Assembly (NCBI RefSeq): GCF_019042215.1 | Contig: NZ_JAHQCS010000105.1 | Coordinates: 1-64,000, forward strand | Source: Evansella tamaricis | Lineage (GTDB): Bacteria > Bacillota > Bacilli > Bacillales > Salisediminibacteriaceae | Length of the DNA: 64,000 bases | Direction: 5' to 3' | Shown: piece by piece, positions 44,734 to 56,403 of the stretch | Position numbering within the stretch: position 1 is the stretch's first letter | Layout: each line of letters starts with the position of its first letter | Notes under the pieces: model-generated | Databases searched by the model: none | What the model was told of the DNA's origin: nothing | The model's input: the letters and a program-made list of their open reading frames with translations, nothing else | Program-made: the position numbers and the translations under genes

Positions 44734-46395
44734 ATGAAACTATCTTGTAGAGAAGAAGTATTGCATTTAACAAATCAACTAGTTCACATTGAAAGTGTCG
44801 TAAATACAGATGGGGAAAGGGAAATTAGTTCTGCTATCCATACACTTCTCTCTTCTTCACCTTATTTCAAAAAGAATCCTACCTACCTACTGAAACAACA
44901 AACAGTTGATGATGAACAGGAACGTTATAACGTCATCGCTTTTGTGAAAGGAATGAAAAATAAAAGTGACAAAACTGTCATTTTAATGGGGCATATGGAT
45001 ACCGTGGGGATAGAAGATTATAACCATTTAAAAGATAAGGCATGCAATCCAGAGGAATTAATGAACACCCTCCGTTCAGAAGATCTTCCCCCAACGGTAA
45101 ATGCCCAATTACAATCAGGAGAATACTTGTTTGGACGAGGCGTTTTAGATATGAAAAGTGGAGTTGCCAGTCACCTCTATCTATTAAACTATTATGCTGA
45201 ACATCCCGAAGAATTAGAAGGAAACCTCCTCGTCGTCATTGAATGTGATGAAGAAGATTCCTCTCATGGAATACTGTCAGCTTTAAAGACATTGAAAAAA
45301 CTTCGTGAAGAACACAATTTTGATTATGTGGGTGCAATTAATGCTGACTTTGTTTCACCACGTTTCGAAGGGGATCAAAATCGTTATATTTATAAAGGTA
45401 CTGTTGGAAAACTCCTCCCATCTTTTTTTATAACAGGAGCAGAAACACATGTGGGTTCTTGTTTTGAAGGAATAGACCCTAACTTTATTGCAGCCGAATT
45501 AACAAAGGAAATTAATTATAATCCTGACCTCTGTGATGAGGCATTTGGAGAAACGACAGTACCTCCAGTTTCGTTGAAACAAATGGACTTAAAACCTTCC
45601 TATACGGTTCAAACTGCACTTTCTTCCTATGTTTACTATAACTTCTTTATTCATTCTTGGTCACCGAAAGATGTTTTGGAGAAACTGAAGGCACATGCTC
45701 ACATTGCCTTTTCTAACGCCCTCGATCAATTTAAGGCACGACATAAATTGTTCAGCCAAAGGAGTCAGCAAGCATACGTGGAAGTTCCTTGGAAATCAAG
45801 GGTGATGACCTACGAGGAGATGGAGAGTAGTTTAGTTTTAGAACACGGAAAACGTTATAAAGATCATATGACTTCGTTCAAAGAGCAGTTACTCCTTGAT
45901 CCGGAGTTAGATACGAGAATGTTTGCTGCAAGAGTCGTGGAAGAATCGTGGAAATGGATGGACGATCGTAGTCCAGCGATCATCCTATTTTATTCCTCAC
46001 TCTATTCTCCTAGAATTGATGTTTCTGGGAAGGACAAGCGAGAGAAAAAATTAATCGATGCCCTTGAAGAATCAGTTGCTCAAATTCAACCGGAATATAA
46101 GCATCCAATCGTCGTTAGAAACTTCTTCCCTTATATATCGGATATGAGCTTTGTGGCATTAAGTGATGATGAAGCGGGAATTAATGCTGTATCCAACAAT
46201 AATCCAGGTTGGGGAACAAAACATTTTGTCAATTATCAGGATATAAGAGATGTCAATGTCCCTGTAATTAATATCGGTCCTTACGGTTTCGACGCCCACA
46301 AGCAATACGAGCGTATGGAACTGGACTACTCTTTAGAAGTGGTACCAAACTTAACTAATCTAGTGATTCAAAAACTCTTAGACCACAAAGATTAG
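44734..46395 (+). CDS. rocB: RocB-like M20-family peptidase
   Basis: 553 aa, longer than most M20 enzymes because of an extended C-terminal half, as in B. subtilis RocB of arginine/ornithine catabolism. Metal motifs: ILMGHMDTVG, GRGVLDMKSG, VVIECDEEDSS and, late, INIGPYGFDAHKQYERM. TAAAGGGG precedes the ATG. It stands alone, without rocA/C/D/E/F, so the link to arginine use is inferred from similarity. The biochemical reaction of RocB is not established. Confidence 0.85.
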   Translation: MKLSCREEVLHLTNQLVHIESVVNTDGEREISSAIHTLLSSSPYFKKNPTYLLKQQTVDDEQERYNVIAFVKGMKNKSDKTVILMGHMDTVGIEDYNHLKDKACNPEELMNTLRSEDLPPTVNAQLQSGEYLFGRGVLDMKSGVASHLYLLNYYAEHPEELEGNLLVVIECDEEDSSHGILSALKTLKKLREEHNFDYVGAINADFVSPRFEGDQNRYIYKGTVGKLLPSFFITGAETHVGSCFEGIDPNFIAAELTKEINYNPDLCDEAFGETTVPPVSLKQMDLKPSYTVQTALSSYVYYNFFIHSWSPKDVLEKLKAHAHIAFSNALDQFKARHKLFSQRSQQAYVEVPWKSRVMTYEEMESSLVLEHGKRYKDHMTSFKEQLLLDPELDTRMFAARVVEESWKWMDDRSPAIILFYSSLYSPRIDVSGKDKREKKLIDALEESVAQIQPEYKHPIVVRNFFPYISDMSFVALSDDEAGINAVSNNNPGWGTKHFVNYQDIRDVNVPVINIGPYGFDAHKQYERMELDYSLEVVPNLTNLVIQKLLDHKD

Positions 46396-46413
46396 AGCTT
46401 TAACAGACAACCT

Positions 46414-46562
46414 GAAGAGTCTAGAACAAAAGTGTTTTAATCAATGAAATTTTCGAATGATATGTTAGTTATCGCAATGCATTATCTTACGGAAATATAC
46501 TTCCCTATGATTGTGCATTGTTCGATTCCATTAAACACTTTCGTTTGTTAGTCTCTTCTTTT
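46414..46562. repeat. ~150-bp structured element (copy 2)
   Basis: AAGAGTCTAGAACAAAAGTG near the left end pairs imperfectly with the right arm ending GTTTGTTAGTCTCTT. The centre ACGGAAATATACTTCCCTAT matches copy 1 at 26881-27035. It starts 18 bp after the rocB-like stop, the same offset as copy 1. Confidence 0.7.
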
Positions 46563-46849
46563 TATTGGAAAACAATGGACTGTTAATGTCTATCTATAGA
46601 TGTAAATTCAAGTCACATAACTCATTCCCCACTTCCCGATCATCTGGAATGTACTTCATGTTTCAACATATTTCCATTCACTTGAAACTATTTGTATGAT
46701 ACAGACGTAAACGTTTAATAGGTATTTAAACCTGCTGACTGGAAAAGGGAAACTCCATTAGTATATTTTCTTAGATTAGGACACTCATCCCCTTTTTTCC
46801 CTAAAAGGGGGCTTGTGGGTCTTAAAAACAGAAGGGAGAGAAAATCAGG
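46563..46849. other. Leader region of the ABC transporter
   Basis: AT-rich region upstream of the ABC ATPase. A CCCCTTTTTTCCCTAAAAGG stretch at 46790 forms a weak hairpin. No gene seen. Confidence 0.3.
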
Positions 46850-47752
46850 ATGACTTTGGTGATAGAGAATATTCGAAAAACGTTCGACAATCATGTTGCG
46901 GTGGAAGGCATATCTCTCAAGGTTCAAAAGGGGGAAATGTTCGGGATGCTTGGGGCGAATGGTGCTGGGAAAACGACTTCGTTTCGTATGATTTTGGGAC
47001 TGCTTGATCCCACAGAGGGAAACATTACTTGGGATGGGGACCGCCTATCTTACAAGCGGACAAAATTAATCGGTTATCTGCCCGAGGAGCGAGGGTTATT
47101 TCCAAAGCTGACAGTAAAGGATCAGCTCATTTATTTAATGAAGTTGAAGGGGATGAAGAAACCTGACATCATAAGGGAGATTCGGCAATGGTTGGATCGG
47201 TTTCAAGTTCCAGAGTATGAAAATAAGAAAATTGAGGAGTTATCGAAGGGAAATCAGCAAAAGATTCAGTTCATGGCTGCTGTGTTACATAAACCGGAAA
47301 TCTTAATTTTGGATGAACCATTCAGTGGTCTTGACCCTGTCAATTCTGACATGTTGAAGGATGCTGTTCGGGATCTGCAAAAGGCTGGGACGACGATTGT
47401 GTTTTCCAGTCATCAGATGCGAAATGTGGAGGAGTTATGTGAGGATATCATCATGCTCAAGGAAGGGAAGGCCGTTCTTCAGGGGAACCTTCGGGAAATT
47501 AAGCGTTCTTACGGAATGAAGAGTATCAGCATTAGAGCCGATTATGAGTTGGCGTTTCTCCGAAGTATACCGGGAGTAATGAATCTGGATGTATCAAAAG
47601 ATGGGGCTGTCGTAAAAGTGGAAAACGAAAGGGTAGCGGAGGAAATTTTCCGTGCCATTTCTGAAAAGGGATTTGTCCGTAAGTTTGAAGTGGAAGAGCC
47701 GTCGTTGCACGATATATTCATTGATAAGGCGGGAGGAGACAAAGATGAATAA
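46850..47752 (+). CDS. ABC transporter ATP-binding protein (YhaQ/NatA-like)
   Basis: 300 aa. Walker A GANGAGKTTS at ~37-46, signature LSKGNQQKIQ, Walker B ILILDEPFSGLDP, switch His in FSSHQM. A ~90-residue C-terminal extension follows the ATPase core, as in NatA/YhaQ exporters. AGGGAGAG precedes the ATG. Overlaps the permease gene by 8 bp. By analogy it exports sodium or a drug; the substrate is not shown by sequence. Confidence 0.9.
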   Translation: MTLVIENIRKTFDNHVAVEGISLKVQKGEMFGMLGANGAGKTTSFRMILGLLDPTEGNITWDGDRLSYKRTKLIGYLPEERGLFPKLTVKDQLIYLMKLKGMKKPDIIREIRQWLDRFQVPEYENKKIEELSKGNQQKIQFMAAVLHKPEILILDEPFSGLDPVNSDMLKDAVRDLQKAGTTIVFSSHQMRNVEELCEDIIMLKEGKAVLQGNLREIKRSYGMKSISIRADYELAFLRSIPGVMNLDVSKDGAVVKVENERVAEEIFRAISEKGFVRKFEVEEPSLHDIFIDKAGGDKDE

Positions 47753-49001
47753 TTTTTGGACGACAGTCAGTCATACCGCAGAGAGACGAATTAAATCCAA
47801 GGCGTTTGTGATCTCCACTCTTGTAATGGGTCTGTTAATTATATCGTTAATGAATATCAACACGATAATTGACCGCTTTTCAGGGGACGGGGAGGAAGAA
47901 CGTTCCGTTATTGTTGTGGTCGATAATACCGTAAGTGAGGGAATGTTTGGGGAAGTCCTTGCTTCGTTTGAAGAGGGAGGGTCATTTCAATATACTCCTT
48001 ATTCAAGTTCCAATGTGGATAGCGCTGTGGAAGATGCCAGGAATGGGGAGCATGATTATGTCCTTGCCTTAGAAGGTAGTTTCGAGAATATATCCGCTGA
48101 ATTTTTCGGTGGAGGTTCCGATTTCAGAGTGGCTATGGAAGTGAATAACGATGTCCAGCGTGTGAAGGAAAGTCTTGTTACAAATGAACTGGATTTAAAT
48201 GAGCAACAGATGGCCATGATATACAGTCCTGTCTCTTTCAGTGAAAGTCCGCTCCGTGAAAATGGGGAAGTGCAAACACAAGAAGGGCATATGCAGGCGT
48301 ATTGGATGGTTTATGGTTTGGTGTTCGCTATTTATATGGTTGTCCTGACTTTTGGGTCCATGATCGCTACGGAAGTGGCCACCGAAAAGTCTTCGCGGGT
48401 AATGGAGATCATCGTATCAAGTGTGAATCCAGTTACACAAATGTTAGGAAAGATTCTTGGAATTGGTGCTGCTGGTTTATTAAATTTACTAGCCATCGTT
48501 GTGGCAGCCTTTATCGGCTACACGTTAAGTGGGGACGATTTTCTTGAAACGTTCTTTTCCGAGACGTTTGATATCAGCTTAATCATCTTTGCTTTAGTAC
48601 TAATTATTCTTGGGTATTTCCTATACGGAGGTGTCGCTGCAATGCTTGGAGCATTAGTGAGTCGTGCCGAAGAAGTAAATCAGGCCATCCAACCTCTTGT
48701 TTTTATTGCTATTATTGCATTGTTTATTTCTGTGATTGGCTTAAATACGCCGGATGCTGCATTTATTAAAGTTTTATCCTATGTACCATTCTTTACACCA
48801 CAGCTATTATTCCTCCGCATTGGAATGGATACAATTCCAGGTTGGGAAATCGTTGTGATTATGGGTGTATTGATTATCAGTGCCATATTGATTAATATCC
48901 TAGCCGCAAGAATTTATAAGGGTGGCGTTCTAATGTACGGTAAATTTTCTTTTAAAACTGGGCTGAAGCAAGCGTTCAATTTGGGAAAAAAAGAAGGGTA
49001 A
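47745..49001 (+). CDS. ABC-2 type permease (YhaP/NatB-like)
   Basis: 418 aa. An N-terminal helix (FVISTLVMGLLIISLMNINT), a ~150-residue extracellular domain, then five or six helices from WMVYGLVFAIYMVVLTFGSM. The MIATEVATEKSSRVMEIIVS motif is characteristic of the NatB/YhaP family. GGGAGGAG four nt before the ATG at 47745. Forms the membrane half of the exporter with the preceding ATPase. Confidence 0.9.
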   Translation: MNNFWTTVSHTAERRIKSKAFVISTLVMGLLIISLMNINTIIDRFSGDGEEERSVIVVVDNTVSEGMFGEVLASFEEGGSFQYTPYSSSNVDSAVEDARNGEHDYVLALEGSFENISAEFFGGGSDFRVAMEVNNDVQRVKESLVTNELDLNEQQMAMIYSPVSFSESPLRENGEVQTQEGHMQAYWMVYGLVFAIYMVVLTFGSMIATEVATEKSSRVMEIIVSSVNPVTQMLGKILGIGAAGLLNLLAIVVAAFIGYTLSGDDFLETFFSETFDISLIIFALVLIILGYFLYGGVAAMLGALVSRAEEVNQAIQPLVFIAIIALFISVIGLNTPDAAFIKVLSYVPFFTPQLLFLRIGMDTIPGWEIVVIMGVLIISAILINILAARIYKGGVLMYGKFSFKTGLKQAFNLGKKEG

Positions 49002-49042
49002 TTTTTTTGAACGTGTTAAAGTATAGAGGAATAGATAGTTGT

Positions 49043-49080
49043 ACGGAGGTGTCAGTATCACTGTTCACCTCCGTTTTTTT
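49043..49080 (+). terminator. Terminator of ABC exporter operon
   Basis: ACGGAGGTG pairs with CACCTCCGT, followed by TTTTTT; 41 nt after the permease stop. Confidence 0.9.
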
Positions 49081-49187
49081 CTGTGATACGATGAAAAATG
49101 AAATTAACTGTATTCATTGTTGTATTGGAATAGCCTCTTTTGATAAAGTGGAATGGATGAAATAAGGTGAAAGTTGGGTGCAGATAG

Positions 49188-50258
49188 ATGGATAAAAAGA
49201 AAACAATTGTATTTACAGGGGGCGGCTCTGCCGGTCATGTGACACCAAACATTGCGATCATAAACGAACTTGATACATCAAAATGGGATATTCATTACAT
49301 CGGTTCCTATGAGGGGATAGAAAAAGACCTTATTGGAAACTTAACTATTCCTTACCACGGGATTTCCAGTGGTAAACTGCGGCGTTATTTTGACAGAAAG
49401 AATTTTACAGATACGGTTAGAGTACTTAAGGGAATTCTTGGGGCAAGAAAAATACTTAAGAAAGTTAAGCCTAAGCTAGTTTTTTCAAAAGGGGGATTTG
49501 TGACTGTACCTGTTGTTATTGCTGCAAAATCATTGAAAATTCCAGTATTTCTGCACGAAAGTGATATCACACCGGGACTTGCCAATAAAATTGCCAATCG
49601 TTTTGCTACAAGGATCTTTACGTCATTTGAAGAAGCGGCAGCTCACTTCCCACAAGAAAAAGCAACTGTGGTTGGAAGTCCAATCCGTAAAGATTTATTT
49701 GAAGGAAATCGGGAGAAGGGGTTGAAATTCCTTGATTTTGACGGAGGAAAGCCTGTCTTAACCATTATGGGCGGGAGCTTAGGGGCAAAAAAAATTAATG
49801 AAACGGTGAGGGGTGCCCTTCCAGAACTACTTGCGAAATATCAAATTGTCCATCTATGTGGAAAAAACAATCTTGATGATTCTCTAGAAGGGAAGCCTGG
49901 TTACCGACAATTCGAGTACGTTCACGGGGAATTGGCAGATATCTTGGCTGTGACTGATTTTGTCATTACCAGGGGCGGATCCAATGCTATCTTTGAGTTT
50001 TTAAATTTACGTATCCCGATGCTGATCATTCCACTTACTCGGAAGCAAAGCCGCGGCGATCAAATTTTGAATGCGAAATCCTTTCAGAAAAAAGGGTACA
50101 GTCTCATGCTCGAGGAAGAGGATCTTCATGAAGAAAGCTTATTAGATCTTTTAGCAAACCTCCGAGAAAACCAGGAGACATTTAAAGCAAAGATGTCGGA
50201 GGCAGTCTCACAGGATACGGTAAGTTACTTAATTCAAGAGATGGAAAACATTAAATAG
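49188..50258 (+). CDS. murG: MurG-type GlcNAc transferase (paralogue outside dcw cluster)
   Basis: 356 aa GT28 enzyme: adds GlcNAc to lipid I to give lipid II at the inner membrane face. N-terminal loop [13 protein letters not shown], membrane patch region ending [16 protein letters not shown], second loop [13 protein letters not shown] and donor-site [18 protein letters not shown]. Lacks neighbours such as mraY, murD or ftsW, so this is probably a second murG copy, as in some Bacillus genomes. Ribosome binding site weak. Confidence 0.9.
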   Translation: MDKKKTIVFTGGGSAGHVTPNIAIINELDTSKWDIHYIGSYEGIEKDLIGNLTIPYHGISSGKLRRYFDRKNFTDTVRVLKGILGARKILKKVKPKLVFSKGGFVTVPVVIAAKSLKIPVFLHESDITPGLANKIANRFATRIFTSFEEAAAHFPQEKATVVGSPIRKDLFEGNREKGLKFLDFDGGKPVLTIMGGSLGAKKINETVRGALPELLAKYQIVHLCGKNNLDDSLEGKPGYRQFEYVHGELADILAVTDFVITRGGSNAIFEFLNLRIPMLIIPLTRKQSRGDQILNAKSFQKKGYSLMLEEEDLHEESLLDLLANLRENQETFKAKMSEAVSQDTVSYLIQEMENIK

Positions 50259-50314
50259 GGCCTCTTCAGTTGGTAAGTGGGAACGGATATCCATTCTGGA
50301 ATCATGGCATATCT

Positions 50315-50354
50315 TCAGACAATTAAGGTAGCAAAAGCTACCTTAATTGTCTGA
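50315..50354. repeat. 18-bp perfect palindromic hairpin
   Basis: TCAGACAATTAAGGTAGC, a 4-nt AAAA loop, then its exact complement. No T-run on either strand. Lies 56 bp after the murG stop. Confidence 0.7.
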
Positions 50355-50422
50355 GTGAAAAATCATCCCATCTCTAAAGAGGGGCTTCGCCCTGTATGGG
50401 CTTTCTTTTCACATAAATCTGT

Positions 50423-50456
50423 AAGCAGCCGGTGAGAAAAACCGGTTGCTTTTTAT
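50423..50456 (+). terminator. Rho-independent terminator
   Basis: AAGCAGCCGGT pairs with ACCGGTTGCTT (one G-U), followed by TTTTATATTG. Lies between convergent murG and queC. Confidence 0.8.
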
Positions 50457-50500
50457 ATTGTAAATTAATATAAAAGACCATCCGTTGTATCCACACTGTT

Positions 50501-51169
50501 TTAATACTCGCTCCGTTCTTCCTTTTTCCTCATATAAGAGTCTAACCCTCTTTTTCTCAGAATACATGCTGGGCACTCACCACAACCATCCGCTATAATC
50601 CCGTTATAGCAAGTGAGCGTCTTATCCCGGACAAACTCCAACACACCTAATTCATCTGCAAGCTTCCACGTCTCTCCTTTATCCAGCCACATCAATGGAG
50701 TATGGATAACAAACTGGCTATCCATGGCTAAATTCAATGTCACATTCATTGATTTTATAAATACATCACGACAGTCAGGATAGCCACTGAAATCCGTTTC
50801 ACAAACTCCTGTAACTAGGTGTCTTGCACCAGTCCCCTTTGCCAGAATAGCTGCAAAAGATAAAAATAATAGATTTCTTCCCTCAACAAAGGTGGATGGC
50901 AGTTCACCCTCCTTTTGTTCTATCGGAATATCTGTACGGGTTAATGCACTTGGGGCCAGTTGGTTTAGGAGGGACATATCCAGAACGGTATGTTTTACAC
51001 CCACTTCATCGGCAATGGATTTAGCCACTTTTATCTCCAATTGGTGCCGTTGATTATAATCAAATGTTACCGCTTCAACTTCTTTAAAGTTTTTTATGGC
51101 CCAGAATAAACACGTTGTGCTATCTTGCCCTCCGCTAAATACAACAACAGCTTTCTCTTCTTTCATCAC
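50501..51169 (-). CDS. queC: 7-cyano-7-deazaguanine synthase QueC
   Basis: 222 aa; makes preQ0 from 7-carboxy-7-deazaguanine, ammonia and ATP for queuosine. PP-loop FSGGQDSTT near residue 11, [26 protein letters not shown] and the zinc site [13 protein letters not shown] near the C-terminus. GTG at 51169 or ATG at 51166 both fit. Stands alone: no queD, queE or queF nearby, and no preQ1-I riboswitch consensus in the upstream region. Confidence 0.95.
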   Translation of the reverse strand: MMKEEKAVVVFSGGQDSTTCLFWAIKNFKEVEAVTFDYNQRHQLEIKVAKSIADEVGVKHTVLDMSLLNQLAPSALTRTDIPIEQKEGELPSTFVEGRNLLFLSFAAILAKGTGARHLVTGVCETDFSGYPDCRDVFIKSMNVTLNLAMDSQFVIHTPLMWLDKGETWKLADELGVLEFVRDKTLTCYNGIIADGCGECPACILRKRGLDSYMRKKEERSEY

Positions 51170-51494
51170 TCACTTTCCCCTTTCGAATCTCGAGAAAAAT
51201 TATCTAACCATTTCTTTCATCGATTTTCCTAATAGTAACATAGATCAAATTCCAACGAATAACATCACCAAATGAATCAATTTCATCAACCATTTATTAA
51301 AATGATATAGCTCCGTTGGACTGCCTCTGGTCCATATCAAAATGTTAAGCATTGGTCGTATTCATGTATCAGTTTATCCCATTCTCTCCTTTGAGAATAA
51401 CAAAGCTTACATCCATTACAAGTATGAATTTGTGTCGCCTATTTCCCCCTACTCACATAGCATAAACTAATGCTATACAGGAGGTTTAATTTCA
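51170..51494. other. Divergent region queC / yqcI-like
   Basis: 325 bp with the two divergent promoters. ATAGCAT and ATGCTAT (51457-51476) form a perfect 7-bp inverted repeat 18 nt before the YqcI/YcgG start, a possible operator. No riboswitch recognised. Confidence 0.4.
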
Positions 51495-52250
51495 ATGACG
51501 TTATATTCTAACGACTCTATAACGGTTACCAAACTACCTTCTTGGAAAAGGAGTGCTCTTCAGGATTTTGAACATAAAATGTCTGATCGTAAAAATGCAT
51601 TTCCATGTATTCCAGCAACACAAGCTTTCTCCTTTGGCCATCTCCGATACGCATTTGTTAGGGACCCCCGTTATAAGGATTCCGCCATTGAACTAGGAGG
51701 ATGTTTACAAAAATTCACGGAAAAATCTAGAAGTTTCGGAAAATATGCAACACTCATCGTTTTTTTCCAAACTCCTAAAGACCTTAGAAGTAGAACGGTA
51801 GAACAGTTTGAACAACTATTCTGGCAACAGTTAAACTGGCTTTCGTCTATTGATAAGGAATCATGGCCAAGGCAAATACCGGAACATGCTGAAAATAGTG
51901 TCTGGGAATTTTGCTATCACGGGGAACCATATTTTGTTTATTGTGCAACACCATCCCATCACTATCGGAAAAGTAGATCATTTCCTTATTTTATGCTGGC
52001 TATAACCCCACGTTGGGTTTTAACACAATTTAACAGTTCTCCTGACTACGCGAAAAAAATAAAATCTGCTATCAGAGATCGGCTAATGGCCTATGACACT
52101 ATTTCACCACATCCTGAACTAAAGCATTACGGAAATGAAGATAACTTTGAATGGAAACAATATTTTTTAAGGGATGATGATACACAGTTGAATAAATGTC
52201 CTTTTCATAGAACGTTGAGGGAAGAGACAAAAAAGAATGATTCGAAATAA
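51495..52250 (+). CDS. YqcI/YcgG-family protein
   Basis: 251 aa, soluble. Family features: FPCIPATQAFSFGHLRYAFV near the N-terminus, WEFCYHGEPYFVYCATPSHH mid-protein, RSFPYFMLAITPRWVL, and the closing CPFHRT. GGAGG precedes the ATG. Members of this family include heme-dependent hydroxylases of the guanidine group (DcsA of D-cycloserine synthesis hydroxylates arginine). Whether this protein binds heme is not shown. No biosynthetic neighbours, so function is open. Confidence 0.85.
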   Translation: MTLYSNDSITVTKLPSWKRSALQDFEHKMSDRKNAFPCIPATQAFSFGHLRYAFVRDPRYKDSAIELGGCLQKFTEKSRSFGKYATLIVFFQTPKDLRSRTVEQFEQLFWQQLNWLSSIDKESWPRQIPEHAENSVWEFCYHGEPYFVYCATPSHHYRKSRSFPYFMLAITPRWVLTQFNSSPDYAKKIKSAIRDRLMAYDTISPHPELKHYGNEDNFEWKQYFLRDDDTQLNKCPFHRTLREETKKNDSK

Positions 52251-52256
52251 CCTAGA

Positions 52257-52302
52257 AGGACTGTCCCATTTTCAAGGGGGAAAGTTTTGGACAGTCCCTC
52301 GA
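52257..52302 (+). terminator. GGACTGTCC hairpin terminator
   Basis: AGGACTGTCC pairs with GGACAGTCCCT. A second copy of TTTTGGACAGTCCCT follows at 52315-52330, giving a direct repeat. Located just after the YqcI/YcgG stop. Confidence 0.6.
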
Positions 52303-52470
52303 CCTTTATTTTAATTTTGGACAGTCCCTACCTCTAGATCTGTTTCTAATGAATAGGAAGTTATCCTCAGCCAAAATTATTCAAGTAGAAGTTGACGAGC
52401 CTCCTTTAAACTCCTTATAATTTACATATTACTAACGTGGTTACAGTTAGAAAACTGGAGTGAATACCTT

Positions 52471-53643
52471 TTGGAAACAAAAAAAGCCTTACCAATTTTA
52501 TTTGCCGTCATGTTCTTTGTGATGGTAGGATTTGGAATAATTATACCTGTACTTCCATTTTATGCAGAGGAAATGGGGGCAACGCCAACACAGTTAGGTC
52601 TTCTAATGGCTGTCTACTCCTTTATGCAGCTTCTTTTTGCTCCAATGTGGGGGAGAATATCCGATCGAATTGGACGTAAACCTGTCATGATGATTGGGAT
52701 TATTGGACTGGCATTATCCTTTTTCTTAATGGCATTTTCTACCCAACTTTGGATGTTGTTTGCAGCGAGAATTATCGGTGGTTTCTTATCCTCTGCAAAC
52801 ATGCCTACTGTCATGGCATATGTTGCAGATATCACATCAGAAGAAAACCGCGGGAAGGGTATGGGGATAATTGGTGCTTCTGTTGGTCTCGGCTTTATTT
52901 TTGGACCAGCGATCGGGGGCATATTCTCAGAATTTGGCCTACATGTTCCCTTTCTTTTATCGGGAGTTTCTTCCCTGCTCACGTTTTTCTTTGTCATGTT
53001 TGTGTTAAAAGAATCCCTAACTTTAAGTGGACCGACTAATGAACCAGTGAAAAAAACTCCATTACTAAAAGCATTAAATGGGCCCGTTTCTATTCTCTAT
53101 TTCTTGCAGTTATTTGTTTCCTTATCCTTAGCAGGACTAGAGGCAACATTTGCATATTTTGCGGCGGAAACGGCGGGACTAGATACTGTCCAGTTAGGCT
53201 ATATTTTCATGATCATGGGTTTTAGCGGAGCACTTGTACAAGGTGGATTGGTGGGAAGGCTTACTAAAAAATTTGGAGAGGGGCCTGTCATCCAATTGGG
53301 AATAGTGATTTCAGCACTTGGCTTTGGTCTAATACTATTGGTTGATAACTTTCTTACAGCTGCCATCTTTCTAACAATCTTTGGAATAGGAAATGGGTTT
53401 ATTCGTCCGAGTGTCTCATCCCTATTAACGAAAAAATCCACTACTGGGCATGGCAGCACAACCGGACTGTTATCCTCCTTTGATTCTCTTGGAAGAATTA
53501 TTGGTCCTCCTTTAGGTGGGTTCTTGTTTTCAATTATGATTGGTTTACCTTATTTAGCAGGAATCGTTCTCTCACTTATTGCTTTCTTACTGTATCGAAT
53601 TTATCAAGTTCAAACTAGGAAACTCCATGCCGAAGCTTCTTAG
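52471..53643 (+). CDS. MFS multidrug exporter (Bmr/TetA-like)
   Basis: 390 aa, twelve membrane segments. FGIIIPVLPFYAEEMGATPT in helix 1, the MFS motif GRISDRIGRKPVMMIG between helices 2 and 3, and motif C in helix 5 (GASVGLGFIFGPAIGG), which marks drug:H+ antiporters. TTG start with TGGAGTG nine nt upstream. Single gene with its own terminator. Confidence 0.9.
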   Translation: METKKALPILFAVMFFVMVGFGIIIPVLPFYAEEMGATPTQLGLLMAVYSFMQLLFAPMWGRISDRIGRKPVMMIGIIGLALSFFLMAFSTQLWMLFAARIIGGFLSSANMPTVMAYVADITSEENRGKGMGIIGASVGLGFIFGPAIGGIFSEFGLHVPFLLSGVSSLLTFFFVMFVLKESLTLSGPTNEPVKKTPLLKALNGPVSILYFLQLFVSLSLAGLEATFAYFAAETAGLDTVQLGYIFMIMGFSGALVQGGLVGRLTKKFGEGPVIQLGIVISALGFGLILLVDNFLTAAIFLTIFGIGNGFIRPSVSSLLTKKSTTGHGSTTGLLSSFDSLGRIIGPPLGGFLFSIMIGLPYLAGIVLSLIAFLLYRIYQVQTRKLHAEAS

Positions 53644-53650
53644 TCCAATG

Positions 53651-53680
53651 AAAAAGACAGCGAGTCCTTGCTGTCTTTTC
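53651..53680 (+). terminator. Terminator of MFS exporter
   Basis: AAAGACAGC pairs with GCTGTCTTT, followed by TC; 8 nt after the stop. Confidence 0.8.
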
Positions 53681-53847
53681 CATTTTAAAATGAACCTTCT
53701 GAAGAGACTGTTCATTGGTTATGCGTTTGGATTCACTACTCATTTTACTAACTTGCAGTCATAGAATCTTTGTTTGCACTCTCTCCATCTCCCCTGACCT
53801 ACTTTTATAAATTTGTTATTTGCTACTTTATAAGCAGTCTCTAATCT

Positions 53848-56219
<2,372 letters not shown>

Positions 56220-56260
56220 TTTTCTTCCCCCTTATAGAATAATGTGATGAGACAACAAAA

Positions 56261-56320
56261 AGACCAACAAAAACTCTTACCTAGCACTTCAAATCGCTAG
56301 GTAAGCTTTTTCGTTGGTCT
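56261..56320 (-). promoter_or_regulatory. GlpP-responsive leader hairpin of glpFK
   Basis: On the minus strand AGACCAACGAAAAAGCTTAC plus CTAGC pairs with GCTAGGTAAGAG and TTTTTGTTGGTCT, followed by TTTTGTTGTC. It lies in the leader between the promoter and glpF. In B. subtilis GlpP with glycerol-3-phosphate prevents termination at such a hairpin. Confidence 0.75.
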
Positions 56321-56355
56321 CCACGTCTCAATCGAAAATATATTAACTTAGTTAC

Positions 56356-56385
56356 ATCATAATACCCTAATGTAAGCGTTGTCAA
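56356..56385 (-). promoter_or_regulatory. glpF promoter with overlapping cre-like site
   Basis: -35 TTGACA (56380-56385), 18 nt, -10 TATGAT (56356-56361). TTGACAACGCTTACA (56371-56385) differs from the cre consensus WTGNAANCGNWNNCW at one position, as expected for CcpA repression of glpFK. Confidence 0.65.
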
Positions 56386-56403
56386 TTAGTTTTTAAACAA
56401 TAT

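Noticed and set aside
51170-51494. preQ1 riboswitch before queC
   Set aside because: No preQ1-I type hairpin plus A-rich tail could be found by eye.
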